Shown here: positions 1-7,772 of the stretch, one piece after another
How positions within the stretch are numbered: position 1 is the first letter of the stretch
Layout: the number at the start of each line of letters is the position of its first letter
Assembly (NCBI GenBank): GCA_964511945.1
Contig: CAZEHO010000002.1
Span: forward strand, 1 to 64,000
Source of the DNA: CAZEHO01 sp964511945
Lineage (GTDB): Bacteria > Actinomycetota > Acidimicrobiia > Spongiisociales > UBA11373
Direction: 5' to 3'
Length of the DNA: 64,000 bases
Translations under genes and position numbers: made by a program
Notes under the pieces: generated by a model
What the model saw: only the letters and a program-made list of their open reading frames with translations
The model's database searches: none
Told to the model about the DNA's origin: nothing

Positions 1-231
1 CCTCAGCACCCTCACCACATATAGTCAACGCATCTCCGACTCAGGACACTAGGAGCCCGCTGAGCAATACATGTCGCACATCTCGACGACCAGTCATCAC
101 CACTCGCGGTGTCCTCGGTCCCACCATTCCTGCACGAGGAGTGGCGGAACCTGCGTCCTTGCGATTGGCGCGCCTGGCCGCCGATCAACGTGCCCGGCGG
201 GCACGCCACATCGGCATCACTCAGCAGACTC
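1..231. other. No gene recognised at the window edge
   Basis: I see no credible gene here. Open frames on both strands have shadow-like composition and no recognisable motif, start signal or family similarity. The stretch lies just beyond the stop codon of the minus-strand membrane protein at 232-600. It may hold the 3' part of a feature that continues outside the window. Confidence 0.4.
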
Positions 232-600
232 CTAGAACTCGCCGGGGCGGTAGATCTCGGTCTCGTCTTCGCTCTTGCGGCGGCGCCCGCCCGCTTCGAG
301 CAGCACCGAGAGCCCGATCGCGATCACCACGACCGGCCAGATCGAGAAGTCGGTGGCGAGCGTCTCGAGGTCTCTCAGCAGCATGACGATCCCGATGGCC
401 AGCACGGTCAGCGGCCAGAACCAGCCCTTGCGGTTCCCGGCGAGTGTTCCGACGAACAGCCACCCGCCGAGGCCGAGCCACAGGAGCGTCCAGAACGAGA
501 TGTCGGGCAGCACGTTGAGCTCGCGGAGCAGGAACAGCAGCCCGATGGTTATGAGTGCGAAGCCGAAGAAGATGGGGCGGGGCCGGGGTCCGTAGGACAT
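232..600 (-). CDS. Small multi-pass membrane protein (LiaF/DUF5668-like region)
   Basis: A 122-residue protein that is almost entirely hydrophobic, with about four membrane segments separated by short turns and a charged C-terminal tail (RRRKSEDETE). The alternation of short helices resembles the LiaI/LiaF-type transmembrane region (DUF5668) found in cell-envelope stress proteins and many actinobacterial unknowns. I chose the ATG at 600 because a TACGCT box sits exactly 7 nt upstream and no ribosome site is present, fitting a leaderless transcript. Longer in-frame extensions upstream are arginine/proline-rich and unconvincing. Function unknown. Confidence 0.6.
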   Translation of the reverse strand: MSYGPRPRPIFFGFALITIGLLFLLRELNVLPDISFWTLLWLGLGGWLFVGTLAGNRKGWFWPLTVLAIGIVMLLRDLETLATDFSIWPVVVIAIGLSVLLEAGGRRRKSEDETEIYRPGEF

Positions 601-607
601 GGGAATC

Positions 608-613
608 AGCGTA
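608..613 (-). promoter_or_regulatory. Putative -10 box of a leaderless transcript
   Basis: TACGCT on the minus strand followed by a 7-nt spacer and ATG at 600. It matches the TANNNT-spacer-start pattern repeated across the window. No Shine-Dalgarno sequence is present. Confidence 0.45.
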
Positions 614-674
614 GTGGCCGGCCGGTCGGTGCCGGCGGGTCGAGGCACACCGAGCACCGCCAACCGCACTACTT

Positions 675-857
675 TTGGTGGGTGCGTTCGCCCTGAGTTG
701 GTCGATCATCGCCGTGGTCGGGCTGGGCCTGGTCCTCGCCGGTGCCTGGTCGACAACGCTGGCTCTCCAGATCACGGCCGGCGTCACGATTTTCGGCGTC
801 GGCCTCGATGCCGGCCGGGTGATGGTTCGGCAGGGCCGCCTGGCGCAGGTCGTCTAG
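675..857 (+). CDS. Short hypothetical membrane protein
   Basis: A 60-residue frame opening with TTG (675) or GTG (678). It has two clear hydrophobic helices (around residues 5-25 and 28-45) and a short basic tail (VRQGRLAQVV). It runs divergently from the membrane protein ending at 232 and converges on the thioredoxin gene, with only 3 bases between their stops. No family is recognised. The hydrophobic pattern and tidy fit between neighbours suggest it is real, but neither a leadered nor a leaderless start is obvious. Confidence 0.4.
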   Translation: MVGAFALSWSIIAVVGLGLVLAGAWSTTLALQITAGVTIFGVGLDAGRVMVRQGRLAQVV

Positions 858-860
858 GGC

Positions 861-1280
861 TCAGTCGGCTGTGGGGCTTGCCCCGTTGGACTCCAGCACC
901 CGGCGCATCACGTCCTTGTTTACCAGGCCGGAAGTCCGCCACCGCGGGGTCATCTTGGCTTTGGCCTGAGCGGATTCAGCCTGCTGCTTCCGCTTCCTCT
1001 TCGATGTCTTCTGAGAACGGCCCATGACCACGAAGGTCGGGGTGCCGCGGATCTTGAACGTCTGCACCGCACCGGGGACCCGGCCGACGTCGACCTTCAC
1101 CACGTGGGCGCTGTCGGCGTACTCCTCGGCGAGTTCGTTGACGATCCCGTCCATGATCTTGCAGGAGCGGCAGTTCGCCTGCCAGAAGTCGAGCAGGATC
1201 GGCTTGTCGTCATCCATCAGCTCTTCTAGTTCGGCGAGGGCCTTGAGCTGTCGGGGTTTGGTGCGCTTCTTGAAGATCAT
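861..1280 (-). CDS. Thioredoxin-fold protein
   Basis: 139 residues with a thioredoxin fold: a conserved ILLDFWQ strand, the redox motif CRSC (residues about 37-40, in place of the usual CGPC), a lysine right after it, and the cis-proline loop RGTPTFVV. The C-terminus is extended by a basic stretch (KTSKRKRKQQ) that ordinary thioredoxins lack. ATG 1280 is preceded by a good AGGAGG site. It probably acts as a cytoplasmic thiol-disulfide reductase or dedicated partner; the variant active-site dipeptide means a different redox potential and client from housekeeping thioredoxin. Confidence 0.75.
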   Translation of the reverse strand: MIFKKRTKPRQLKALAELEELMDDDKPILLDFWQANCRSCKIMDGIVNELAEEYADSAHVVKVDVGRVPGAVQTFKIRGTPTFVVMGRSQKTSKRKRKQQAESAQAKAKMTPRWRTSGLVNKDVMRRVLESNGASPTAD

Positions 1281-1326
1281 CCGGCCTCCTGGCTGTGCAA
1301 CCGGGCTGGGAGTCCTGGCATTCCGT

Positions 1327-1743
1327 TCACCACACCCGGACCCGCGTCGGGGTGATTCTGATGACGACCGGATAGTCCACAGCGAAGCTCTCCGGCGTCC
1401 ATCCGTTCCGGGCGATGAATGCGGCGTACTTGTCCTGGTATGCGGGCACATCGGTGGACGGTGGCGCCGTCTCATCGATGCGGGCCCGCCCTTCGACCAC
1501 GATGATGTCGCCGCCGCGGCCGTTTCCGTCGAGGTTCATCGAGACACGAGGGTTCTCGGTGAGGTTTGCGGTGCGTGCCGTCCCCGCCTTCGAGTAGACG
1601 AGGAACTCATCGTCGGCAAACAGGAACCAGACGGGCGACGCCTGGGGCTGGCCGTTGCCGCGAACGGTCGTCATCCATGCGATCTTCTCGGTGGCGAGCC
1701 GCTCTGCGGCGTGCGCCCCCTTCGGGGTCGTGGTGTCGAGCAT
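1327..1743 (-). CDS. PPOX-class F420-dependent oxidoreductase, Rv3369-like
   Basis: 138 residues of the split-barrel flavin/F420-binding family (pyridoxamine-phosphate oxidase-like). Family hallmarks are the N-terminal helix ending in KIAWMTTVRGNGQPQ, the strand PVWFLFADDEFLVYS, and TENPRVSMNLDG followed by GGDIIVVEGRA. The overall layout matches the Rv3369-type TIGR03667 group, thought to use deazaflavin F420. Substrate unknown. ATG 1743 is preceded by TATCCT at 7 nt with no ribosome site, so the message is probably leaderless. It is followed in the same direction, 46 bp later, by the thioredoxin gene. Confidence 0.8.
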   Translation of the reverse strand: MLDTTTPKGAHAAERLATEKIAWMTTVRGNGQPQASPVWFLFADDEFLVYSKAGTARTANLTENPRVSMNLDGNGRGGDIIVVEGRARIDETAPPSTDVPAYQDKYAAFIARNGWTPESFAVDYPVVIRITPTRVRVW

Positions 1744-1750
1744 GTCCGAG

Positions 1751-1756
1751 AGGATA
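1751..1756 (-). promoter_or_regulatory. Putative -10 box of a leaderless transcript
   Basis: TATCCT on the minus strand, 7-nt spacer, then ATG at 1743. No ribosome-binding site in the gap. Confidence 0.45.
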
Positions 1757-1760
1757 CGAG

Positions 1761-2165
1761 CTATCGCGAGTCGTCTTGAAGCTGCTCGAGGGCCCGGTTG
1801 AGTTCGGCCGGTGCCCGAGCCGGACGGCCCTCATGGTTGGTGGCGGCAGCGGTGACCCGGGCTTCGAGGATCACTGTGGATCCGTGCAGGATCCGCTGCG
1901 ACCAGCGGCTGCTGGCGGGGCGGATCTCGTCCACCCGCGACTCCACGATCAGGTCGTCACCGGCGGTTGCCGGCGAGCGGAACCTGACGTCGATGCGGAC
2001 GACCACCACCTGGTAGCCGCGTTCGCGGAGTGCGTCCATGCCCCAGCCGATGTCCTCCAGTGCAGCGATGCGGGCGTGCTCCAGATACGTCAGATACGCC
2101 GCATGGTTGACGTGGTGATAGGGGTCCAGTTCGCTCCAGCGGACGTGGATCGGGGTCCGGTGCAT
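1761..2165 (-). CDS. Acyl-CoA thioesterase, 4HBT/FadM (YbgC) type
   Basis: 134-residue hot-dog-fold thioesterase. The N-terminus carries the family signature WSELDPYHHVNHAAYLTYLE, with the catalytic aspartate in LDPYHHVN, followed by RFRSPATAGDDLIVES. It likely hydrolyses acyl-CoA or hydroxybenzoyl-type thioesters in the cytoplasm; the native substrate cannot be read from sequence. ATG 2165 has TAGCCT 6 nt upstream. It lies 17 bp from the following minus-strand PPOX gene but each gene seems to have its own start signal. Confidence 0.8.
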   Translation of the reverse strand: MHRTPIHVRWSELDPYHHVNHAAYLTYLEHARIAALEDIGWGMDALRERGYQVVVVRIDVRFRSPATAGDDLIVESRVDEIRPASSRWSQRILHGSTVILEARVTAAATNHEGRPARAPAELNRALEQLQDDSR

Positions 2166-2167
2166 GG

Positions 2168-2177
2168 ACGCAGGCTA
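2168..2177 (-). promoter_or_regulatory. Putative -10 box (TAGCCT) of a leaderless transcript
   Basis: On the minus strand TAGCCT lies 6 nt upstream of the ATG at 2165, inside the last codons of the upstream secreted-protein gene. No ribosome site. Confidence 0.4.
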
Positions 2178-3005
2178 TCGGAGCACACCGACGGCTTCAT
2201 CGACGTCGTAGGCGACGGTCGAAGTTCGCCACAGCGTGCCGAGCTCGATCCACCCACCCTGGTGGCGGTAGCGAGCACTCCACACGAAGGTTGCCGCCAC
2301 CGGATACGCCTCGAGCACCGGATGGCAGTTGTGCCCCGACGGGTGGACGGACCGGTAGTCGGGCGGACAGGTCTTGAGGGCGAAGGTGTGGCTCACCGTT
2401 CCGTCGGGCCAGGGCCGCAGCTGGCCGGGTTCGTGGGTGGTGACCGGCGTCTCATCACCCCAGGAGACGTGTGCGGCACCGACCTCTGCCCACACCTCGA
2501 GCTCGGTGCCGTCCGGCAGCACCTCGCGGTGGCTCAGCGGGGCCGGTGTCGGCGCCGAGGCGTAGCTCGGAAGGCCGGTTATGCCGGCGTCGGGCGGTTG
2601 GAGACCGAGTTGCGGCGGTCGCAACGGGAAGCTGCGGAAGATCTCCCAGGCCCGGGCCACCACCCGGGACGCGGACCAGCGGGTCGGCTCGGCCTGCGGG
2701 GTGCGGCACTCGTCCAGCAGCCAGATCGTCATCACGATGTCGGTGTCGTTGGCCGAGTTCCAGGAATCGATTCCCGGCGGCCAGCGGGACCAGTACCAGC
2801 AGGCGTCCCCCGGCACCCGGAGATAGCGCAGCGGTGGGAGGTCGCCGGTCCCGTGGTGTGAGATCACGGTGGTCGTGGTGCCGGCGAAGTGGCACTCGAC
2901 GCCGGTCGGTGTCAGCACACACTCATCGCCCGAAACGGGAACGTTGCCGAGACCACCCACGACGACGGTGATGAGAGCGGCGGTGGCAAGACGGCGGAAC
3001 ACCAC
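2175..3005 (-). CDS. Secreted hypothetical protein
   Basis: 276 residues beginning at GTG 3005 (GTG 3002 is also possible) with a signal peptide: VVFRRLATAALITVVVGG, then a small-residue cleavage region. The mature part is Trp/Pro-rich with several cysteines (CVLTPTGVECHF, DACWYW, DECRTP, TCPPDY, HNCHPVLEAYP), as expected of an extracytoplasmic protein with disulfides. No family is recognised. Upstream in-frame extension overlaps the divergent acetyltransferase and is rejected. The two divergent starts are only 72 bp apart and probably share a promoter region. Confidence 0.65.
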   Translation of the reverse strand: MVFRRLATAALITVVVGGLGNVPVSGDECVLTPTGVECHFAGTTTTVISHHGTGDLPPLRYLRVPGDACWYWSRWPPGIDSWNSANDTDIVMTIWLLDECRTPQAEPTRWSASRVVARAWEIFRSFPLRPPQLGLQPPDAGITGLPSYASAPTPAPLSHREVLPDGTELEVWAEVGAAHVSWGDETPVTTHEPGQLRPWPDGTVSHTFALKTCPPDYRSVHPSGHNCHPVLEAYPVAATFVWSARYRHQGGWIELGTLWRTSTVAYDVDEAVGVLR

Positions 3006-3077
3006 TGCGAACGTATGGAACGGGCGCCTCCAGTACAAGACCCCTGTAGCCTCACCAGGGCTGCATCGAGGAAATCC

Positions 3078-4298
3078 ATGACCTTCGACGTTCGATTGAT
3101 CCGCGAAGACGAGTTCGAGAGCTGGAACGCGCTTGCGGTGCTGGTGTTCGGTGAGGACCCGCGCGATGAGGACACCGAACTGTTCCGCGACCGCATCGAG
3201 TTCGAGCGGGCCCGTGCCGCCTTTGACGGCGAGGAGATGGTGGGAACGGCGGGGGAGTTCACGTATTCGATGACCGTGCCCGGAGGCGAGGCGGTTCCCA
3301 CCGCCGGCATCACGTTCGTTACGGTGAAACCGACCCATCGGCGTCGCGGTGTCCTCACCGCGATGATGCGAGCCCAGCTTGAGAATGTTCGGGAGCGGGG
3401 CGAGCCCGCCGCCGCGTTGTGGGCGTCGGAGAGTCTGATATACGGGCGTTTCGGGTTCGGGGTTGCCATCGAGGCGGCTTCGTACACCTTGGAGCGCCCC
3501 CATATGGCACTCACCGTGAGCGAATCGACCTCCGGCCGGGTGCGGCTGATCCCGACCGATGAGGCCCGCCGCCTGATCCCGGATCTCTACGAGGCATGCA
3601 CCGAGAGCATCCCGGGCACGATCGCCCGGACCGAGCGGGACTGGAAGCTGTTCTTCGCCGATCCCGAGCACTGGCGTGACGGCGCATCGGCAACCCGGTT
3701 CGTCATCTTCGATCGGGAAGGGGAAGCCCGCGGCTACGCCCGCTACCGCCACAAGCCGGATTGGGGGGGCGGGCATGCGAATCACGAACTCCGGGTCGGT
3801 GAGGTCCACGCCCTCGACGCCGAGGCTTACGCCGCGCTCTACCGCTACCTGTTCTCCGTCGATCTGGTCGGCACGGTCCGGATGGGGAATCGGCGCCTCA
3901 ACGAGCCGCTTAGGGCGATGCTGGCCGATCCCCGCCGGCTCTCTTCCCGGTTGAGCGATGCCATCTGGCTCCGCCCGATGGATGTGCCGGCGCTGCTCTC
4001 GTCTCGCAGCTACTCGGCGTCCGGCGACCTCGTCATCGAGGTGATCGACGACTTCATGGGTTTCTCAGGTGGCCGCTATCTGCTCAACGGAAGCCCCGAA
4101 GGCGCCGAGTGCTCTCCGACGGACCGCACGCCGGAGCTCACCATGTCGCTGGCAGATCTCGGTTCTGCCTACCTCGGGTCGGCTCGGATCGCGCAGCTGG
4201 CGTGGGTCGGCAGGATCGACGGAGACGAGCGGGCGGTCCGGTTGGCGCAGTCGATGTTCCAGTGGCACATCGACCCGTGGTGCACGGTCTTCTTCTAG
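3078..4298 (+). CDS. Eis-like GNAT N-acetyltransferase
   Basis: 406 residues, the usual length of mycobacterial Eis (about 400). The N-terminal GNAT fold has the acetyl-CoA loop VKPTHRRRGVLTAMM and the following YGRFGFG element; a second degenerate GNAT fold and a C-terminal sterol-carrier-like domain follow. It ends in ...CTVFF: in Eis the C-terminal carboxylate serves as catalytic base, and a terminal aromatic residue is kept here. Eis proteins multi-acetylate amines on peptides or aminoglycosides. A GAGGAAAT ribosome site precedes ATG 3078. Confidence 0.85.
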   Translation: MTFDVRLIREDEFESWNALAVLVFGEDPRDEDTELFRDRIEFERARAAFDGEEMVGTAGEFTYSMTVPGGEAVPTAGITFVTVKPTHRRRGVLTAMMRAQLENVRERGEPAAALWASESLIYGRFGFGVAIEAASYTLERPHMALTVSESTSGRVRLIPTDEARRLIPDLYEACTESIPGTIARTERDWKLFFADPEHWRDGASATRFVIFDREGEARGYARYRHKPDWGGGHANHELRVGEVHALDAEAYAALYRYLFSVDLVGTVRMGNRRLNEPLRAMLADPRRLSSRLSDAIWLRPMDVPALLSSRSYSASGDLVIEVIDDFMGFSGGRYLLNGSPEGAECSPTDRTPELTMSLADLGSAYLGSARIAQLAWVGRIDGDERAVRLAQSMFQWHIDPWCTVFF

Positions 4299-4310
4299 AA
4301 GCCGCGAGCC

Positions 4311-5072
4311 CTACACCAGGAGGAACGCCACCGATCCGAAGACCACGCAGTACACGGCGAAGGGCGCCATCCCGACCCTGGTGAGCAGCCGCAGCAGGAA
4401 GGCGATGGCGAAGTAGCCGGACACCGCGGCGACGGCGACCCCGATGAGGATCCCCGCCTCGAAGCCCCCATCGCGGATCAGGTCGAGCCCCTCGAGGAAT
4501 CCGGCGCCGGCGATCGAGGGCACAGCCAGCAGAAAGGCGTAGCGGGCGGCCTCGATCCGGGTGAGTCCCTGGGCCATGCCGGCGGTGATGGTCATGCCGG
4601 AACGGGAGATTCCGGGGATCAACGCAAACGCCTGTGCCAGACCGACGATGATCGCATCACGGACCCGGCCCGAACCCAACTTGCGTTCACCGGCCGGCAG
4701 CAGCAAGCCGAGCGCCAGGATGATGCCGGTGACGATCAGCGCCACCGCGGCGATCCTTGGTTCGTCGAAGATGATTTCAATCGGGCCGTCGAGCGTGAGT
4801 CCGATGATGGCCGCAGGAATCGTGCCCACGGCCAGCAACCCGAGGATGAGACGGGCTTCCGGATCGGTTCGCACGTGGAGCAGCTTCAGCAGATCCTTGC
4901 GGTAATACCACACCACCGCCGCGAGTGTTCCGAGGTGCAGGAGTGCGCTGGTGGCGAGGTCGGGTTCCTCCATGTCGAGCAGCGCCGGCACCAGGACGAG
5001 GTGCCCGCTGGAGGAGATCGGAAGGAATTCGGTCAGCCCCTGAACGAGGCCCCAGAACGCTGCGGTCAGCAC
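4311..5072 (-). CDS. uppP: Undecaprenyl-diphosphatase
   Basis: 253 residues, integral membrane, BacA/UppP family. It removes a phosphate from undecaprenyl diphosphate on the outer face of the membrane to recycle the lipid carrier for peptidoglycan. Signature motifs are present: GLTEFLPISSSGHL at the N-terminus, and a second conserved region PGISRSGMTITAGM with the catalytic Arg/Ser. Eight or so membrane helices. Start is GTG 5072, with TACTCT 7 nt upstream. Gene end lies 12 bp from the convergent Eis-like gene. Confidence 0.93.
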   Translation of the reverse strand: MLTAAFWGLVQGLTEFLPISSSGHLVLVPALLDMEEPDLATSALLHLGTLAAVVWYYRKDLLKLLHVRTDPEARLILGLLAVGTIPAAIIGLTLDGPIEIIFDEPRIAAVALIVTGIILALGLLLPAGERKLGSGRVRDAIIVGLAQAFALIPGISRSGMTITAGMAQGLTRIEAARYAFLLAVPSIAGAGFLEGLDLIRDGGFEAGILIGVAVAAVSGYFAIAFLLRLLTRVGMAPFAVYCVVFGSVAFLLV

Positions 5073-5079
5073 CGGCGGG

Positions 5080-5085
5080 AGAGTA
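5080..5085 (-). promoter_or_regulatory. Putative -10 box of a leaderless uppP transcript
   Basis: TACTCT on the minus strand, 7-nt spacer, then GTG start at 5072. No Shine-Dalgarno site. Confidence 0.45.
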
Positions 5086-5090
5086 GTGCG

Positions 5091-5612
5091 TCAGGGGCGG
5101 ACGACTGCGATCATCCTCCCCTCGGCCGATGCTGCCGCGACGAGCGCCGCCGACTCGCCGGGAACCGCGATGACGGCCGGGCTGAAGTCGAGCGAATAGC
5201 GGTCTCCGGACTCGGCTTCCAGGACGATGCCGCCCACCGTGATCGGCGGGTCGATCATCACCAGCATCACCTCATCACCCGGCGCGGCGTGGCGGCCCAG
5301 CGATACCGGGACCGCCCACCAGCCCTGCGGCGCGACGGCCGCCGTGGTCATCACCGACGGTGTCACGGGATCGCCGGGCTCGAGATCCACCGCGGCGACT
5401 GTGGCCTCGAGATCGGGAAGTGTCAAGAGCCCGGCGGGGACATTGTGCCAGGCGACCGCTTCGGCGGGAACCGGTGAGCCAGCCGGGACGGCGGCGGTCA
5501 GGAAGGGGTGCGATTCGGTCGGGCTGCCGCGCAGGTCCCAGGCCATCGCTCCGGCGATGAGGGTGATCGCGGCGGCCCAGCGGAGGTAGGGGGGTCGCTG
5601 CAGCCAGTACAC
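5091..5612 (-). CDS. Membrane-anchored SAF/CpaB-like protein
   Basis: 173 residues. One N-terminal membrane helix (about residues 10-27) precedes a region resembling the SAF domain of CpaB/RcpC-type pilus-assembly proteins: PVPAEAVAWHNVPAGLLT, then DLEPGDPVTPSVM, and a following beta-rich segment. No pilus genes are nearby, so function is open. Start GTG 5612 has a TACGGT box only 5 nt upstream. It lies 18 bp from uppP in the same direction. Confidence 0.55.
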   Translation of the reverse strand: MYWLQRPPYLRWAAAITLIAGAMAWDLRGSPTESHPFLTAAVPAGSPVPAEAVAWHNVPAGLLTLPDLEATVAAVDLEPGDPVTPSVMTTAAVAPQGWWAVPVSLGRHAAPGDEVMLVMIDPPITVGGIVLEAESGDRYSLDFSPAVIAVPGESAALVAAASAEGRMIAVVRP

Positions 5613-5659
5613 CGGTCACCGTATCGATGGCCGGCACGGGTTGGAAGAGGGCTGGATCC

Positions 5660-6290
5660 CTACTCGGCGAGGTAATCGGGAAGGGCGGCACCTTCCGCGA
5701 GGCGCGGGTCGGGCTGGGGCGTACCGTGCTGCAGAGTGAGGGGGGTGATGCCCGCCCAGAGATCCAGGCCGTAGTCCTCCGCCTCGTCCTCAGCGAATCC
5801 GGTGGAGATCTTGGCCGACGCTTCCGTGAGCATCACCTTCACGACGGCGGTGCGATCGGCCTCAGGCTTGGATGACAGCCTGCAGTCATCCCAGCGGCCC
5901 GGGGTGACGTGCTCGGTGATGGCCCGCAGAGCCTCCAACTTCTCCTTCGGGTCGCGGATCCGCTCGCCGTTGCCGAAGAGCACGACGCTGCGGTAGTTGT
6001 ATGCCGAGTGGTGGGGCTGTGGGCGAGAACGATCCCGTCCAGGATCGTTGCGGTGATGCACGCCGGTCCCCCCTCGCTCAGAGTCCGGAACATGCGCGAC
6101 GCCGCTGCACCATGGAGATAGGGGCATCGCCGATGCGGGCGTGAATCGATGGAGTGACTACGGGTTGGCCCGAGCCATCGAGGAATCCAACGTGGCACAC
6201 CAGGGCCTCATCGAGGATGGCATTGATGACCTCACGATCATGACTCCCCATCTCGGGGAACCGTTTGACAGTGGTCCTGTCGGTCTTCAC
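5660..6290 (-). pseudogene. PPOX-family (flavin-nucleotide-binding) protein, two frameshifts
   Basis: The gene reads in three consecutive frames: GTG 6290 gives VKTDRTTVKRFPEMGSHDRE... with INAILDEALVCHVGF; near 6116 it must shift to YLHGAAASRMFRTLSEGG; near 6010 it shifts again to NYRSVVLFGNGERI and runs to 5660. Rejoined, it is a normal pyridoxamine-phosphate-oxidase-like protein of about 210 residues (family 'flavin-nucleotide-binding'). Both shifts fall in runs of four C where five would restore the frame (GATGCCCCTATC and CACAGCCCCACC). That pattern fits either homopolymer sequencing errors or real decay. Confidence 0.75.
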
Positions 6291-6354
6291 CGCGGTGCTC
6301 TTCTGCCGGCTCCTGCGGATGCATGGGTAGGGCGACTCCTAGACTCGCTGGACG

Positions 6355-6948
6355 ATGGGAGTTACCGAAGTCCTGGTCGTCGCAGCCGCCTACGTCATCG
6401 GCAGCATCGACTTCGGCGTGATCGTTCCGAGGCTCCTCGGGGTCGACATCTATCAGATCGGCAGCGGAAACCCGGGGGCGTCGAACGTCCTCCGAAGCAT
6501 GGGCCGCGGAGCGGCCGCTGCCGTGCTGGTCGGCGATTTGCTGAAAGGAGTGGCGGCGGCGGCGCTCGGCGATCTCGTCGGCACGGAGGCTCTCGGGTTC
6601 GCCGCCGGGTTCGCTGCCATCGTCGGACACTGCTTCCCGGTCTGGTATCGATTCAAGGGCGGCAAGGGAGTGGCCGCCGGCGGTGGGGCGCTGCTCTGGC
6701 TGGAGCCGATCCTCGGCATCGTGCTGATTTCGACCTGGGCCATCGGAGCGTTCGTGCTCAAGCGGGCGTCGATCGCTTCACTCGCCATCGCCGTCCTGTA
6801 CCTTCCCGGCCTGCTGCTCTTCGGGCATCGCGAGTGGTCGCTGGTCTGGGCGGCGGTAACCGCGGTGCTGATCGTCGTCCGTCACGGCGGCAACATCCGG
6901 CGGCTGGTATCGGGAACCGAACACGAGATTGAGGAGAAAGAATCGTGA
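6355..6948 (+). CDS. plsY: Glycerol-3-phosphate acyltransferase, PlsY family
   Basis: 197 residues, about five membrane helices. PlsY transfers acyl from acyl-phosphate to glycerol 3-phosphate in the first step of phospholipid synthesis. Key loops: GSGNPGASNVLRSMG (the signature glycine-rich loop near residue 39), GHCFPVWYRFKGGKGVA (second conserved loop with the KGGKG motif), and a C-terminal RHGGNIRRL loop. It opens a tightly packed operon; its stop overlaps the galU start in GTGA. TAGACT lies 9 nt before the ATG, a possible leaderless start. Confidence 0.9.
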   Translation: MGVTEVLVVAAAYVIGSIDFGVIVPRLLGVDIYQIGSGNPGASNVLRSMGRGAAAAVLVGDLLKGVAAAALGDLVGTEALGFAAGFAAIVGHCFPVWYRFKGGKGVAAGGGALLWLEPILGIVLISTWAIGAFVLKRASIASLAIAVLYLPGLLLFGHREWSLVWAAVTAVLIVVRHGGNIRRLVSGTEHEIEEKES

Positions 6949-7772
6949 GGGTGGAGATTGCGGTGATTCCGGCTGCGGGCCAGGGGACCCGGATGCGTCC
7001 GGCGACGCGGAGTGTCCCGAAGGCTCTGCTGCCCATCGTGGATCGACCGGCGATCCAATGGATCGTCGAGGAGGCGATGCGGGCGGGAGTCGGCGAGGTC
7101 GTCGTGGTGGTCAACCCGGGTGTGGATGACCTGCTGATGTCGCACTTCGAGGGGATGGAGGGCCTCAATGCCTTGGAGGAGTTCACCGGTCTGAAGCTGC
7201 GCTGGGTGGTCCAGGAAGAGGCCCGGGGCCTGGGTGATGCGGTGCTGCAATCCGCCGGGGTAGTGGGGGACCGGCCGTTCTTCGTGTTGCTGGGGGACAA
7301 CCTGGTGGTGCCCGGGTTGGATCAGTTGGGGAATCTGGCCGCGGCGTCGGATGGTCGCTCGGTGATGTGCGTACGGCCGCTCGATGATGAGGGTCTGGAC
7401 AAGTACGGGGTGATCGTTCCCGGCGCCAAGATCACGTCGGGGTTGTGGGAGATGAAGGGTGCGGTGGAGAAGCCCGGTGTCGAGGCGGCACCGTCGCGGC
7501 TCGGATTTGTCGGCCGGTATCTCTTCACCCCGGGGATCTTCCCGATCCTGGAGGGTCTGGAACCGGGGTACGGCGGTGAAATCCAGCTGACGGATGGGAT
7601 TGCGGCCCTTGCGGAGTTTGAGGGTTGTCTGGCCTGGGAGGCGGATTCCGACCTGCTGGATGTGGGAACGCCGGCCGCCTATCTGGAGGCGACCGCCCGG
7701 CTCGGGTTGTGGCATCCGGAGACCCGCCACGAGTACCGCGAGTTCCTCGAAGACCTGCTCGATCGGCTGTGA
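6945..7772 (+). CDS. galU: UTP--glucose-1-phosphate uridylyltransferase (GalU-like)
   Basis: 275 residues of the nucleotidyltransferase fold. The N-terminal PAAGQGTRMRPATRSVPK is the nucleotide-binding loop with catalytic lysine, and VLLGDNLV supplies a metal aspartate. The overall length and later motifs (ALPI...DRPAIQWIVEEA; KYGVIVPG) fit GalU, making UDP-glucose for cell-envelope sugars. Starts at GTG with a 4-base overlap with plsY and ends in GTGA with moeA, so it is translationally coupled on both sides. In mycobacteria galU also lies next to moeA1. Confidence 0.88.
   Translation: MRVEIAVIPAAGQGTRMRPATRSVPKALLPIVDRPAIQWIVEEAMRAGVGEVVVVVNPGVDDLLMSHFEGMEGLNALEEFTGLKLRWVVQEEARGLGDAVLQSAGVVGDRPFFVLLGDNLVVPGLDQLGNLAAASDGRSVMCVRPLDDEGLDKYGVIVPGAKITSGLWEMKGAVEKPGVEAAPSRLGFVGRYLFTPGIFPILEGLEPGYGGEIQLTDGIAALAEFEGCLAWEADSDLLDVGTPAAYLEATARLGLWHPETRHEYREFLEDLLDRL

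Noticed and set aside
3006..3809. N-terminal extension of the secreted protein gene
   Set aside because: It would overlap the divergent Eis-like gene and place a signal peptide in mid-protein. GTG 3005 gives a clean signal peptide.
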